Source: Rusavskia elegans (taxonomy: Eukaryota > Ascomycota > Lecanoromycetes > Teloschistales > Teloschistaceae). Taken from it: a DNA stretch of 64,000 nucleotides. Made by a program: the position numbers and the translations under genes. The DNA is taken from NCBI GenBank assembly GCA_011316305.1, contig SAUG01000104.1, forward strand, positions 186,001 to 250,000, given 5' to 3'. Of the stretch, positions 47,170-57,149 are shown in pieces (within the stretch, counting starts at the first letter, position 1; every line of letters begins with the position of its first letter). The notes beneath the pieces were generated by a model. It did no database searches. It was not told the DNA's origin and saw only the letters and a program-made list of their open reading frames with translations.

Positions 47170-47740
47170 ATCTCTATTACCTTTTTAGTTAGGTAATTTT
47201 TTTTAAAGTATCCCGTCTTTTTATATAAATAATAAACTTTAATTCGTAATCTTTTTTTTTCGGTAGTATCGAATTCTATTAGATTTCTTTTAGGCTATTT
47301 TTTAATAGGTCCCATTTTTCTAAATATTTATTTATCTATATATATTTTGTACTATGTAGTATTAATTCTAGTCGTAAACTCGATTAGAAATATTAGTAAA
47401 TCTAGTTCTTTAATCGCTACTATAGCTTCCTTAACTCTTATATAGAGTCCTTTATAAAAGTAGGCTTTTAGAGTTAAATCTTTATAGTCTGTCTTATAAA
47501 CTAATATTCTAAACTAGGTAGTATAGATAGCTATCGACTTCTACTATTTTAGAACTATAAATTTCTTTTCTATTACTCTATCTTTATTATTATCTCTAAA
47601 AGTCTTTTTTATAGCTATATTTAGATTATCGAAGGCGTAAAAAGTTTATAATATTTTATCTTCTCTTTAATCTTCCGGGTTATTAAAATAGTCTACTATT
47701 CGGAACTAGATTTAATTAAAGGCTATTCCTCCTAGATATA
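47170..47740 (-). pseudogene. Gag relic with RIP-erased zinc knuckle
   Basis: Read on the minus strand, with several stops, the sequence keeps the pattern of a fungal LTR-element Gag: LYTFYAFDNL, KKFIVLK, a TxFRILVYKTDYKDL block and AYFYKGL, as in the retrotransposon gag domain. Downstream at 47193-47234 is a 14-codon motif spaced as a CCHC knuckle (CX2CX4HX4C) in which all four zinc ligands read Tyr. TGY-to-TAY and CAY-to-TAY are exactly what G-to-A and C-to-T mutation gives. Nothing here can be functional. Confidence 0.75.
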
Positions 47741-47948
47741 ATATTATAAATAAAATCTTAAATACTTTACTAGAAAACTGATTTATATATAGTATAAAGT
47801 AAATACGTATCTATGTAAACTATAGTTTTAAAAATCTTTTATCTCTTTTATAGATATTTAGCGTTACCGTTTAAATAGTATTACTTAGATCTATAAAATA
47901 GAGTAATAAAACCGATATAGTAAGTTATTAAAATATAATATTCTTATA

Positions 47949-48343
47949 TATTAAAGGGTATTACGCTCGAATCTAGCTATAGTTCTAGATATAGTCCGAA
48001 CTACTAAATAGTAAAGGAATTCTAGCGTAGATTATTATAACTAATCCCGCGTAGTCGCGAAAGTACGGTTATAATATTATAAAGCGTTTTTATTATAAAA
48101 GTAGTTAAAAAGAGAATAGTAGAGACGTATTTAATAATTATATTAATAACTAATAAAAGAAACTATCGAATAGGAATAAAGAGCGATATATATAATAAAA
48201 GTAACCGATAGTACCGATAGGTAGCTATCCGCTAAAAACCTTTTTACGAAAGTCGGCTATAATAGCTATAGACGGCTATAGATAATTAGACTCGCTTACC
48301 TAGCTAATCTTCTAGCGTGTTTCTGTGAAATCGTGGACGTAAC
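47949..48343 (-). repeat. LTR (5' LTR in element orientation)
   Basis: Partner of 45273-45667, same length. It ends gtggacgtaaca where the partner has gtagatataata. Confidence 0.85.
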
Positions 48344-49370
48344 AATCCGTTCCGAGGTCTAAATTTTTTTTTATTATCTTTAAAATATACTATCAGATCT
48401 TTCTATTTTCTTCTATTTTAATTGGCCGGATGGAATTTCTAGCTCTAGTAGCTAGCGTACTAGCGAGCGATCTTTTTAAATCTAAATAGATTAAAGAATA
48501 ATTTAATAATTTAGTAGAATATTTAAATACGGTTTATATAATAGATAATATTAAATTGAATACTATAGATAAATACTTGTTAATACTGTATATAACTTCA
48601 GCTGAAATGTTAAATATTTATTATTATTAAAAATATCGAGAAAAGATTGATAGCTCGAAGACTATAAATAACGAAATTATATTTATATAGTAGAAAACTC
48701 GTAATCAAATTAAGAAAATAGTTGAATAGAAGTAATTAACTACGTTATAAACTTTATTTGACGAATGTAGTTTTAACTATAAAAATTTCGTTTTCATTAA
48801 AATATAATAATCGCTACCGGATAAAACGTTAATATAATAGATATATATTTAAATTCAAAAAAGTTTTAGATAGAAATCTAAAGAGAAATATAATATTATA
48901 TTAATTTAATTTACAAATTTATTTTTCAATCGCGACGTTGAAAAATTAATTATAAAAGATAAACGAACGTTTTTAAATTACTAATTTAGTATCGAATTAC
49001 GATTTGAAATCATTTTCTATAAATTTTGACGAGGAAATTAAAGAAAATATATAGAAATCTTATTTATAGAAAATAGTACCGTATAAATCTTTTGCAAGGT
49101 ATATATAGATCATATATAGCTGTAAAATTATTGATTTTAAATTCGATAATAGAAAGTAGAAATACGTAATCTAAAATAGATCTAATATATTATTTTAAAA
49201 GAATGAACAATAATTATATAAATTTATATAAATTTCAGTAAAAATCGAAAAAACTAGAAAAGATTTATTATAAAATCAAAACAACCAAAAGATAATAATA
49301 ATAATAAAGGAATTTTATCAATGCGCTAGATCGCGAAGGTGAAATTGCTTGCAGTTTTATAAATACCAAT
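48344..49370. repeat. AT-rich tail of the isochore
   Basis: About 1 kb of RIP-like sequence outside the LTR element. The words acta(c)gttataaac(t)tta near 48753 recall actgcgttgtaaacttttt near 44024 inside the inverted-repeat unit, so it may be a fragment of the same family. No frames. Confidence 0.45.
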
Positions 49371-50691
49371 TATTTAAAGCTTGTCTTGGCCTCTGGTACA
49401 ATATAGTAGAGGCTGCCTTCTTCGGAGTCGTTCCACTGCAATCCAGTACGATATTGGTTTAAAATCTGGCGGGATGATCCTAGCTTCTGTAAGGATATAT
49501 TTTCGAAGAAGCCTTGGAGTAGGACAGCGGTTCACCCGCTGACTTAACCGTCCAGGACCCGCATGATGGACCTGACCGGGTCCGTTCCGACTGCATATCC
49601 CTACGCTTCGGCCAAACTACAGCGCCGGTACGGCTGCATCGGAGTTCCAGCCGGAGGCTACTCACGGTGGACGTTTTCCCTCCGCTCCACAAGAGCAATA
49701 TGCAGTCAGCAGGTCTTTACGGACAGCCACCTATCCAAAAGCCGAACAACTCGTGTCTGTACTCCGTAGCTGCATCTGTTAATATATGGGGAATCATGCA
49801 AGAGCTCCCCGTGTTTGCAGCCTGCTGATGATGGGTGCTGGCAGGGCACCCCATAGACCAGTCATTTGCCGCATGAGTTCTTCGGGGAAATACCTGGAGA
49901 TCTAGATTAAGTTCAATTGTCCAATGGTCTTTTTGCCCAGTCTTTCAGCCATGGAAGTCCGATCAGCCATCCCTGAAGGACTGGGGCTGATCAGTGGGCT
50001 ATACGAGTATGCACGTAGGTGGTTTGCAGCCCCGTCACGGCTGTCCACGTGGTTACCATCCTGTCGTACCAAGTCCACATCGTCATCCCGAGAAGGTTTA
50101 GCCTCCTGCAGGACCTCCGCATTGTGACCAATATCGGAGATACATCAGCTACAACGTCGCTTATGGCGTTTCTTCACTTTCTTGGCATTCAGCCTTCTAC
50201 GGCCCTGTATTACAATTCCTTTCAGCTCCTTGACAATCGTTGTCCAATACGATCCCCAGGCATCAAACTTAGTCCATATATTCGGGACTCGTATTGACCA
50301 AGCGTATGACTGCAACTATGACCACCGACGCTGGCTTCCTGCATTCGCTCGGCGCAATGGGTTTGCGCCAAAGTCAACGACGAGACTCGGAAGCCAGCCA
50401 AGACACCGGCGGTAAGCAGCAGGGTTACATGACTTTGACCATCTCAGCCAGCCTTCATCGAAAGCTACGGAGGATGAGGATATCCGCAGGAGGTTGGCTC
50501 AAGGATCAACCATCGCAGACCAGGAGCATCTCTACAGCCCGAAGTCTATATATTTCCATCAGAATCTCTGCTCTCAGCCAACTCATTCACCACAAGCAAG
50601 CATCTCCAAAAGAAGCCCTTATTGCAAAACCCGACACCAGACTACTCGCACACTCTACAGTCGTCGCGACTACCAAAACAAAGCAACAAAC
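49371..50691. other. Border region with no supported gene
   Basis: Composition is normal again. Short frames on both strands overlap without motifs; the pattern of broken frames on the plus strand at 49900-50690 could be a decayed gene but I cannot name it. TATATA at about 50547-50552 lies 140 bp upstream of the next gene and may be its TATA element. Confidence 0.4.
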
Positions 50692-51186
50692 ATGAAGATC
50701 GCCGCTGCTCTGGCGCTTTTTTTGACCTCCGTAGTCTCTGCTGCTCCAGCGACTCCTACCCCTCCGGCCGCACCCTATTACCCTTACCCAGGCGCCCCAT
50801 TTCAGATCAACTTCATCGGCGCCGCTGATGCCCAGTTCATCCAGTACTTCTACGGTAACGGCTATGGTTCCACCATCTGTATGTCATCCCCATGTGCACA
50901 TCCTCTTCCCCTCTCCCATTTTACCCTTTTCCCTCTCGAACTTCGCCCCGGCCTGTGCCTTTGGTTCCTGTTAAACGCATGACGAACAAGATTTTCCCGA
51001 AGGGAAACATCTACTGATATTCACGGTGTATCTTCAGACAACAATCTAAGCGTCTCCAAGATCCGCAACTCCGGAAGTTCCACTTGCTACTTCTACGGTG
51101 TAAATGGTAGTTTCACTACTGTCCCTGCTGGTGCGACTGTGGATGTTGGACCCCCTCAGACTCAGACCTATGGGTTCTGCAATTGA
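50692..51186 (+). CDS. Small secreted protein, effector-like
   Basis: Two exons, 50692-50878 and 51038-51186 (336 nt, 111 aa). Signal peptide MKIAAALALFLTSVVSAAPA, then a Pro/Tyr-rich stretch and a compact domain with QINFIGAADAQFIQYF. The mature protein has two cysteines (SSTCYFYG and the terminal GFCN), enough for one disulfide. The C-terminal part (ATVDVGPPQTQTYGFC) resembles small fungal secreted beta-proteins seen in many plant-associated ascomycetes; function unknown. Donor GTATGT and acceptor TTCAG restore frame (ACC-ATC-T/AC). It is the first gene beside the AT block, about 1.3 kb from its edge. Confidence 0.8.
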
Positions 51187-51886
51187 GTGGGATGAAGGAC
51201 GGGTTTTTGGCGGGTGGTAGGGGAACCTAGATGGGTGCTGCTGAGCTTGATTTTACGGAAATGGTCGGAGGAAGATGGTACGACTTGACTTTTTGTTGAA
51301 CGGGCGACTTTGGCAAGATGGGTTAGAATCGACAGAGCTTGGTCTAAAGCAAATAGACACGATTATCATCCTCGCAGAAAATCTTTCTTCTTTTCTTTGA
51401 CGCCGACTTTTATCCTGCCGAGCAACCAACGTCCCGGAGCGGCTAGGGCAGATGTATGCATGGGCCCATGTGATGAATCTTCCCCTTTTCGCAAGAAAGC
51501 AGTACGTAAGTGCAGGGTAGTGCATGACTCACATCGGCGATCATGGACATCAAGAGAATTGTGCATGGATGAGATCCAACCAGAACAACTTGACGTCGAA
51601 AGTGGATCTTCTGGTTCATCACGGAAGCCATTGAGAATTCGAGGCTGAAGGATGATTCTTACGATTTTTGCGCGAATACTATACCATCCTGTGTCGAAAG
51701 TCCGTTTTCGCTCGCTAAATGTGTCCTCATCCACTCACATGTCGATTTGCATACGCGCTAGATCACCTTGGAAATCCCAAGCGCTGTAGTAAAATGCAAC
51801 ACTGTTGTATGCTCCAATAGAAGCCGGATTCCGTCCAATCGAGTCAAACGACCTTCACTCGCTCAGTATTTCCGTCCCTAGCTCCG
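51187..51886. other. Convergent intergenic region
   Basis: 3' flanks of two secreted-protein genes. Overlapping frames at 51310-51734 on both strands have no motif. Confidence 0.45.
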
Positions 51887-52837
51887 TCAAGTTGCGGGAG
51901 CCTTGGGCACAAAGGCATCGAATTTAACCCAAATATCCCGATCCCGCTTCCCCGTGGTCGACAAACCGTGCGTCCAGACCTGGCTGATCGTTCTCTTCCC
52001 CATCGCCGAATTATGATCGATCGTCATCCGAATAACCTGCTGCAACGGATCGGTCCCGAGCAAGGAGATGAAAAAAGGTTTGCTGTCGTCCCAAGTATAC
52101 CATTCGATCTCCTCCTTCGGATCTTCGCCGTTCTCCTGCGCGATCTCGTCAAGCAGCTTGATGGTGCCTTCGTTGTCGACTTTATGGATGATGACGTATT
52201 GGAGTGGATTGGTTTGGCTGCAGCCGCCCGAGATCATCCCGACGTGCGTCTGGTATGTTTGCCAGAAGATTTCGGACAGGGGGAGACGTTTGTGTGAGTC
52301 CTTTGTCGCATCGCTATAGTGGGCTATGATGACGCCGTCTTTCGGGTTGATGGAAAACTCATAGCATGGCGCGTCATCGGCTGTGCCGTCTGGGGTCAGC
52401 GACCACACTGTCCAGCGCCAGTAATCTTTCAGCTCCGATAGATCATGTAGTCGCATGTCGTCTTGCAGGTAGTCGGCAGAGGTGGCAGGACCACGGCTCA
52501 CGCCCGCGAGATAGTATTTGTCGAAGATCCGTTTATGATCGAAATTGACGTCGTTGGCTGCGCCGGCGTCCAGGGTTCGCCCTAGTTCGTGCCAGAGGGC
52601 GACGCCGATGAGGCCGCATGCACTGTATTCGAAGCATTGCCCTTCGTCGGACATGAAGACGTTGCTGGAACGTTCGAAGATTCCGCCATAGTTATCGTCT
52701 GTTGGCGCTACGGCGACGGGTGGAGCTCTGCCGGGTGGAGCTCTGGGTTGGAGCGTGGAGGGTGAGATGATACCGGGTGCTGCATTTACCTGAAGGGCAA
52801 ATGCTGCAGTTGATAGTAATAGGAGAACGGCATACAT
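51887..52837 (-). CDS. Secreted protein, intact member of a small local family
   Basis: Single exon, 316 aa. Signal peptide MYAVLLLLSTAAFALQVNAAPG, then a Pro-rich linker with a PPGRAPP repeat. The mature domain has four cysteines (GQCFEYSACG, APCYEF, GGCSQTN) and several Trp-rich motifs (KDYWRWTVWSL, EIEWYTWDDSKPFF). A FISLLGTDPLQQV motif matches ALLGTDNCKGTV in the broken paralogue at 33315-34171. I do not recognise the family. Location outside the cell is predicted from the signal peptide and absence of a membrane anchor. Confidence 0.8.
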   Translation of the reverse strand: MYAVLLLLSTAAFALQVNAAPGIISPSTLQPRAPPGRAPPVAVAPTDDNYGGIFERSSNVFMSDEGQCFEYSACGLIGVALWHELGRTLDAGAANDVNFDHKRIFDKYYLAGVSRGPATSADYLQDDMRLHDLSELKDYWRWTVWSLTPDGTADDAPCYEFSINPKDGVIIAHYSDATKDSHKRLPLSEIFWQTYQTHVGMISGGCSQTNPLQYVIIHKVDNEGTIKLLDEIAQENGEDPKEEIEWYTWDDSKPFFISLLGTDPLQQVIRMTIDHNSAMGKRTISQVWTHGLSTTGKRDRDIWVKFDAFVPKAPAT

Positions 52838-54236
52838 CTTGCAGTATCGGTAGATCCAAACAACTAGAATCGAGGAAAATTAGGGGAAGAGCCGAGGGAC
52901 CGATTGGAAAGTTCGAAAAGGTTGGATGTCATTGTATTATATTTCATGAGTGAGCGGGTCTGCGCTTCTTCGAGCCCCTGGGTCGGTAAGATCCAAAGGT
53001 GAAGTCTTAGTTGGGTTTGCAACATGTGGTAGACGAGACTGATAGCTGCAGCCGGCCAGGGTTAGAGGACGACGTTGAATCATTGCACCAATCCGATTCA
53101 CTCGTGGGGGACAGGAATGTCTATTGATAGTCTCGGTGTTTCCGGACCAACGGTTTCGGATGTTTGGCGTAATGCGCGAAACGGCGCATAGACATTTTTT
53201 CGGCAGAGCCTCCGATGTTTGTTTCAAGGGAAGCTTGGACCCGGTCGACACTTTCGCTCGAGAATCGAACATGGAAGGTCAGTTCGGCAAAGTAACCGTT
53301 GAGATTGAGGAGAACAAAACGACGCGCATGACATTCGTGCTGTTGACAGGCGTCGAGTCGAACCAAGGGATGAGAAAAGATATGTGGATATACGTCACTG
53401 TTTCTCCGTTCGACCAATTAGCACTTGATATCTCAGCTGGCAGCCAAGGTAGATGGCTCGGCGTATATAGCAAGACTTGATTGAGCGCAGATCTTGTTGA
53501 CATGGTGAAATGCACATGGGTTGAAATATCTAGGCATCTACTCCGTACATCCTTGGAGAAGTTTCGCCAAGGCCACTAGACCTAACATGGCGATGACGTC
53601 ACATCCTCGTCGTCCTCGTATCCGTGTTTGGTCCCTATCAGATCTTCATCCATCAAACTACCTTCTCTATCGCTTGTGCTGAGCGTGACCAAAGACCCAG
53701 GATTCGTTCCACGCGTCCAACATCAAGACCCTGTTTCATGCTCTGCGACACATCATCGATATGGAGCAAACCCTACCAGCTGTCATACCTCGACGGGATT
53801 CACGCCCTGTGCAACTGCCACCGCCCAGGTTTCATATTGATCGGCTACCGGTCGAGCTCCAACACGGTGTGCCTCGCGGCAGTAGGGCGAGATGATCTTG
53901 TGTTCAGGATGCAACTGTTCTTCACTGGCGATAGCTTCGTTCGCCTTGCCGCAGTCGCTAAGCATATGGGTCATCACGTCAAATCATGGTGTACAACATC
54001 GATTTTCTCCAGCAGCACTTTGATCAGGCCGAATATGAAAGACGCATTGCAATTACGAACAATATGCACGATTTTCTGATGCCGTGGGAGTTGAGCAGAC
54101 GCCTTGAGCTCACAGCGTTCCCAGAGCATCTGTTTTTTGCCAAAGTAGATTTTCCTTGAACATATCTCCCTCTCCTGTAGGGTCAATGCTCGGGATCTGA
54201 GAGGAGTATATTGGTTGCTGTACTCGTCATGTGAAT
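52838..54236. other. Intergenic region with possible decayed coding sequence
   Basis: A 118-codon plus-strand frame at 53124-53480 and its antisense are both open; neither has a known motif. At about 53985-54165 one plus-strand frame reads DFLQQHFDQAEYERRIAITN followed by MPWELSRRLELTAFPEHLFF, which looks like real protein sequence but is flanked by stops upstream (near 53900 and 53960). It may be a gene fragment. Confidence 0.35.
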
Positions 54237-54973
54237 ATGGATTGTCTCCGTACTCGACAGGTTACGTCTCTACTCCTCTTTGCGTTCTCACTCCTACAGC
54301 AAAGCGCTGCACTCCCTACTCAAAATGAGAGCAACTGTACAGAGAGTGAGTTGCAGGCCGGCTCTCATCCATTGTAGTTAATGGTGGGTTTGTGGATCCA
54401 TCGGTTACTAAAGTTGGAGACATCCACTACGCATACGCAGCCAACAACAATAACAGAGTCCAATATCCCGCAGCGATATCGTCCAACTTCAGAAACTGGG
54501 CCCCTGTCCCAGGAAATGATGTGCCACCTAACCTTCCAGCATACGCTGCCTGTGAAAAGGGGGAAAGCGTTTGGGAGCCTGACGTAACCCGAATCGTCTG
54601 TTGCACTTGGCTTGTTCATCTCATGAGCTCCAGCTAACACTGTCTACAGTCGAAGAGTTAGTTCTTTATATGTACGACTGCTGTCACCAAAGAGGGCGAT
54701 AATTATCGATACATCGGCTTCGCAACTTCCGACAAACCCCTTGGTCCCTTCAAGCCAAATAGCAAACCTCTCGTCTGTCCGCCCAAGTCCGGAAATGTTA
54801 TTACGAACGTCATCGGCGGCGCACGATTTCACGATCCTTCCTCACCGGCAGGACGGGCGCGCTACCTTTTGTATGGCGAACGCGTACTTTTTCCCGGCGA
54901 AATCGTCAAAACAAGAACGATAGCTCAACCTGTCTCCGCAGATGAGGCTCAAGATTTCTGGCATTCCGTATGA
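54237..54973 (+). pseudogene. Truncated GH43-type glycosidase gene
   Basis: ATG at 54237 opens a signal peptide (MDCLRTRQVTSLLLFAFSLL). After a very short intron (54346-54377, 32 bp, or 54337-54377, 41 bp) the frame continues GGFVDPSVTKVGDIHYAYAAN with the first-blade Asp of GH43 enzymes, then WEPDV. After a second intron the usual acceptor (54648-54649) leads into SKS and an in-frame TAG at 54659-54661; reading past it gives TTAVTKEGDNYRYIGFATSD and GARFHDPSSPAGRARYLLYG, typical of the next two blades. A cryptic AG at 54660-54661 would bypass the stop but delete conserved residues. The frame ends at 54973, before the blades holding the catalytic Glu. GH43 enzymes cleave arabinan or xylan side chains; this copy should be inactive. 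Confidence 0.7.
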
Positions 54974-55612
54974 TTGTAGCCGATAGAAGCGAAGGCTTCG
55001 TGAACTAATCGCCCAGTATTGTATATACGGACAGTATTTTTGCGTTATTTTTCAGCACCCACGCCTGGTATTGCCCCACTTATACGGGCTCGTGTGCCAC
55101 TGCGAAGTCAATGAAAGGGCCATGGACGAAGCAGAAAGAGCCAGTGGTGAAGACGGGGATATCGGTGCTGAACGGATAGACAAGCCCAGGGAGCGGGACT
55201 GCACTGGGTCAACACAAGGAAAAGGTGCCGGGTGGCGGTGAGAAGGTCAAGTATATCTCTCCCGCCACTAAGCCGGGGAGTGAAGGCGGTGGGCAAGGAA
55301 AAAACTGTAAGGTCGTTGTGGACGGCGGAGTTCCTGGTTAAAGACGGGAAGGTCAGGGCTGTGTAAGCGGTTACCGCTGATCGGCGCAAGCTGTATTGAG
55401 GACCATCAACAAGCGCAACCGATGGGTGATATTGTTGTATTTTGGACGCAAATGGCAAAGCAGACAGTGAGCTGCATCCTCTAGACTGCTTGACATGTGT
55501 CTGAACGCTATCGGATATACTGTTAAGCCAACTGACTCTGGACATTTACGAAAGCGTACGTGGCCATCTGCAGGACTGGCTGGATTTAATTTTCTGGAAC
55601 TCCTTTCCTGCT
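54974..55612. other. Intergenic, nothing seen
   Basis: Short unsupported frames on both strands between two gene relics. Confidence 0.4.
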
Positions 55613-56340
55613 CTATAAGGAGTCTTTACTCGTTGTCTCGGCACATCTCAACATCTTCGATGGGCCCCGAATGCCACGTCGAAATCTTCTCTTCAAGTCG
55701 TCCACCATCAAACTTGTTCGTTTCTTTACAGCATACTCCCGGACATGTCGGCAGAACGCCGGTACCGCAAGCATACAGCCGCATACAATACCAGCAGAAA
55801 TCTCGGCGTACCTAGGGGACTTCAATTGCAACGTCCATCGACCGAAAGAGATGGATAACTCACGACCACAGTTTTGCTGAATAAGACAGGGTCGGTCCTT
55901 GTCCAAAGAGTCATCGGTGTACTCCCTTATCAGTAGCTCAACGCGAACATCCCCAGCAATGCACCCGCTGGGTCTTTTCAGCACCCAACATGGCTTCGAG
56001 CGAGCGAAAATTGCCCCCACTCACAGTAAGCCTGTCGCGACGGATGTAGCTATCGCTAGTGTCAGCCAATACACTCCAAAACTGCCGCGGACAATAAGCT
56101 TACCGTCGTCCCAGCCTGGAGATCTCAAGACGCGACTTTTCGTATACACCCGGATCACAACCAGGCTCGTTACGATTGTAAAGCAGATCGTCTGGCACGC
56201 AACATCGTACTTGTGGCGCGACGGACCGTTGATGAAGTTCGAAGAGACTCCAGATATTGGGTTCGATGCCGGATCGACAAGCCGTGCATCGACTTGCTGT
56301 CGCCATCAAGTCTCGTCTTGGGCCATATTCCTTGAAACCC
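55613..56340 (-). pseudogene. Relic of a fungal rhodopsin-like membrane protein
   Basis: On the minus strand the 56200-56090 part reads TSLVVIRVYTKSRVL then SPGWDD, the second-helix motif of the fungal rhodopsin-type 7-TM family (PF20684 class). A GT...AG-like gap and FGVYWLTLAIATSVATGL follow. Further on (55880-55740) comes PRYAEISAGIVCGCMLAVPA, the last-helix motif of the same family, then a basic tail ending at 55613. About 150 residues that should carry helices 3 to 6 are missing between them, and the N-terminal frame is closed by a stop upstream. This is a deleted, decayed copy. Confidence 0.6.
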
Positions 56341-57149
56341 TGTCCTGCTGGGAGGATGCCGAGACTAGGGCCTCCGGTGCCCAAATTTTCTAATAATGGG
56401 ACGAGGCTTCCGAAATAATCTAAGATGAAGAGGAAACCTAGAGTTCTCGTTATTGTAATATAGTGGCTTGGGTGAATTAATTCGCGAAGCTGGAGCCTGA
56501 GGGGCGGCGGTTTCTATATGTGAGATCATGCGTGTCAGATCGTGCAAATCCCTCACCGCATAAGAGAATAAATGGCTTAGCGTTTATGAATTGTATGTAA
56601 TACACGTAAGCGGTGTGCAGACTATCGCTGCTGTAGAGGTCAAAGGCTGTTGTTCCTATAAACCTGCTGTCCATGTCTGAATGTCTGCTAAGATACCACA
56701 GTCTCGATAGGTCCCTTTTGCTTGCATAAGGGACCGAGACTCTTGACATCTGCTATTCTGCGCAGCTGCAGAGTCTTATCACGTAAGTGTTAGCTCAATT
56801 TCACGTGTTATTGCGTAGCGTGGAGCGTAAAGACGGTTGAGTAAGAGTCGACTTGATCACCCTGGAGGCATCCAGGAAATATACACCCCAGAGAGCGTCA
56901 CAGCACGAAGCGGAGCTACCACTGTCGAGTTGAGGATAGGGCGACTTGATATATCGTAATCAGACGCGAAGAAAGAAAAACCCTTCCATATATATACAGA
57001 AGGCGAGGGGGGTTTTCCATACCAAAAGTGCAGCCGATCCAGCCTTGGTCTGCAGGCAACTAAGTACGAGCGGAGTATTATTTTCTACCATTACCTGTGA
57101 TTCCACCAATCTATCCTCTTCTTTGCTTACTTCAAGCTCACTGGCATGA
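56341..57149. other. Intergenic, nothing seen
   Basis: About 0.8 kb, slightly AT-rich at 56400-56470. No supported gene. Confidence 0.4.

Larger units (their letters stand above)
45273..48343 (-). mobile_element. RIP-degraded LTR retrotransposon, gag only
   Basis: Two direct repeats of about 395 bp (45273-45667 and 47949-48343) flank 2281 bp. The interior reads as a Gag remnant on the minus strand. A purine tract (AAGGGAAAT on the minus strand, 45668-45680) abuts the lower-coordinate LTR, the place expected for a polypurine tract in minus orientation. The interior is too short for protease, reverse transcriptase and integrase, so this is an internally deleted or non-autonomous element. I did not find matching target-site duplications at the outer edges. 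Confidence 0.8.
41475..49370. repeat. AT-rich, RIP-mutated isochore
   Basis: About 7.9 kb with composition far from the rest of the window: nearly all of it is A/T with dense TA dinucleotides, almost no long frames and few CA or TG dinucleotides. The edges are abrupt, near 41470 and 49370. Related sequences inside it differ mainly by C-to-T and G-to-A changes. Repeat-induced point mutation is the known process in Pezizomycotina that yields this. It contains several elements listed separately. Confidence 0.9.

Noticed and set aside
41475..49370. Mitochondrial DNA insertion as the source of the AT-rich block
   Set aside because: Paired LTRs with a Gag relic and transition-type divergence point to RIP on nuclear repeats; no mitochondrial gene or group I intron motif was seen.
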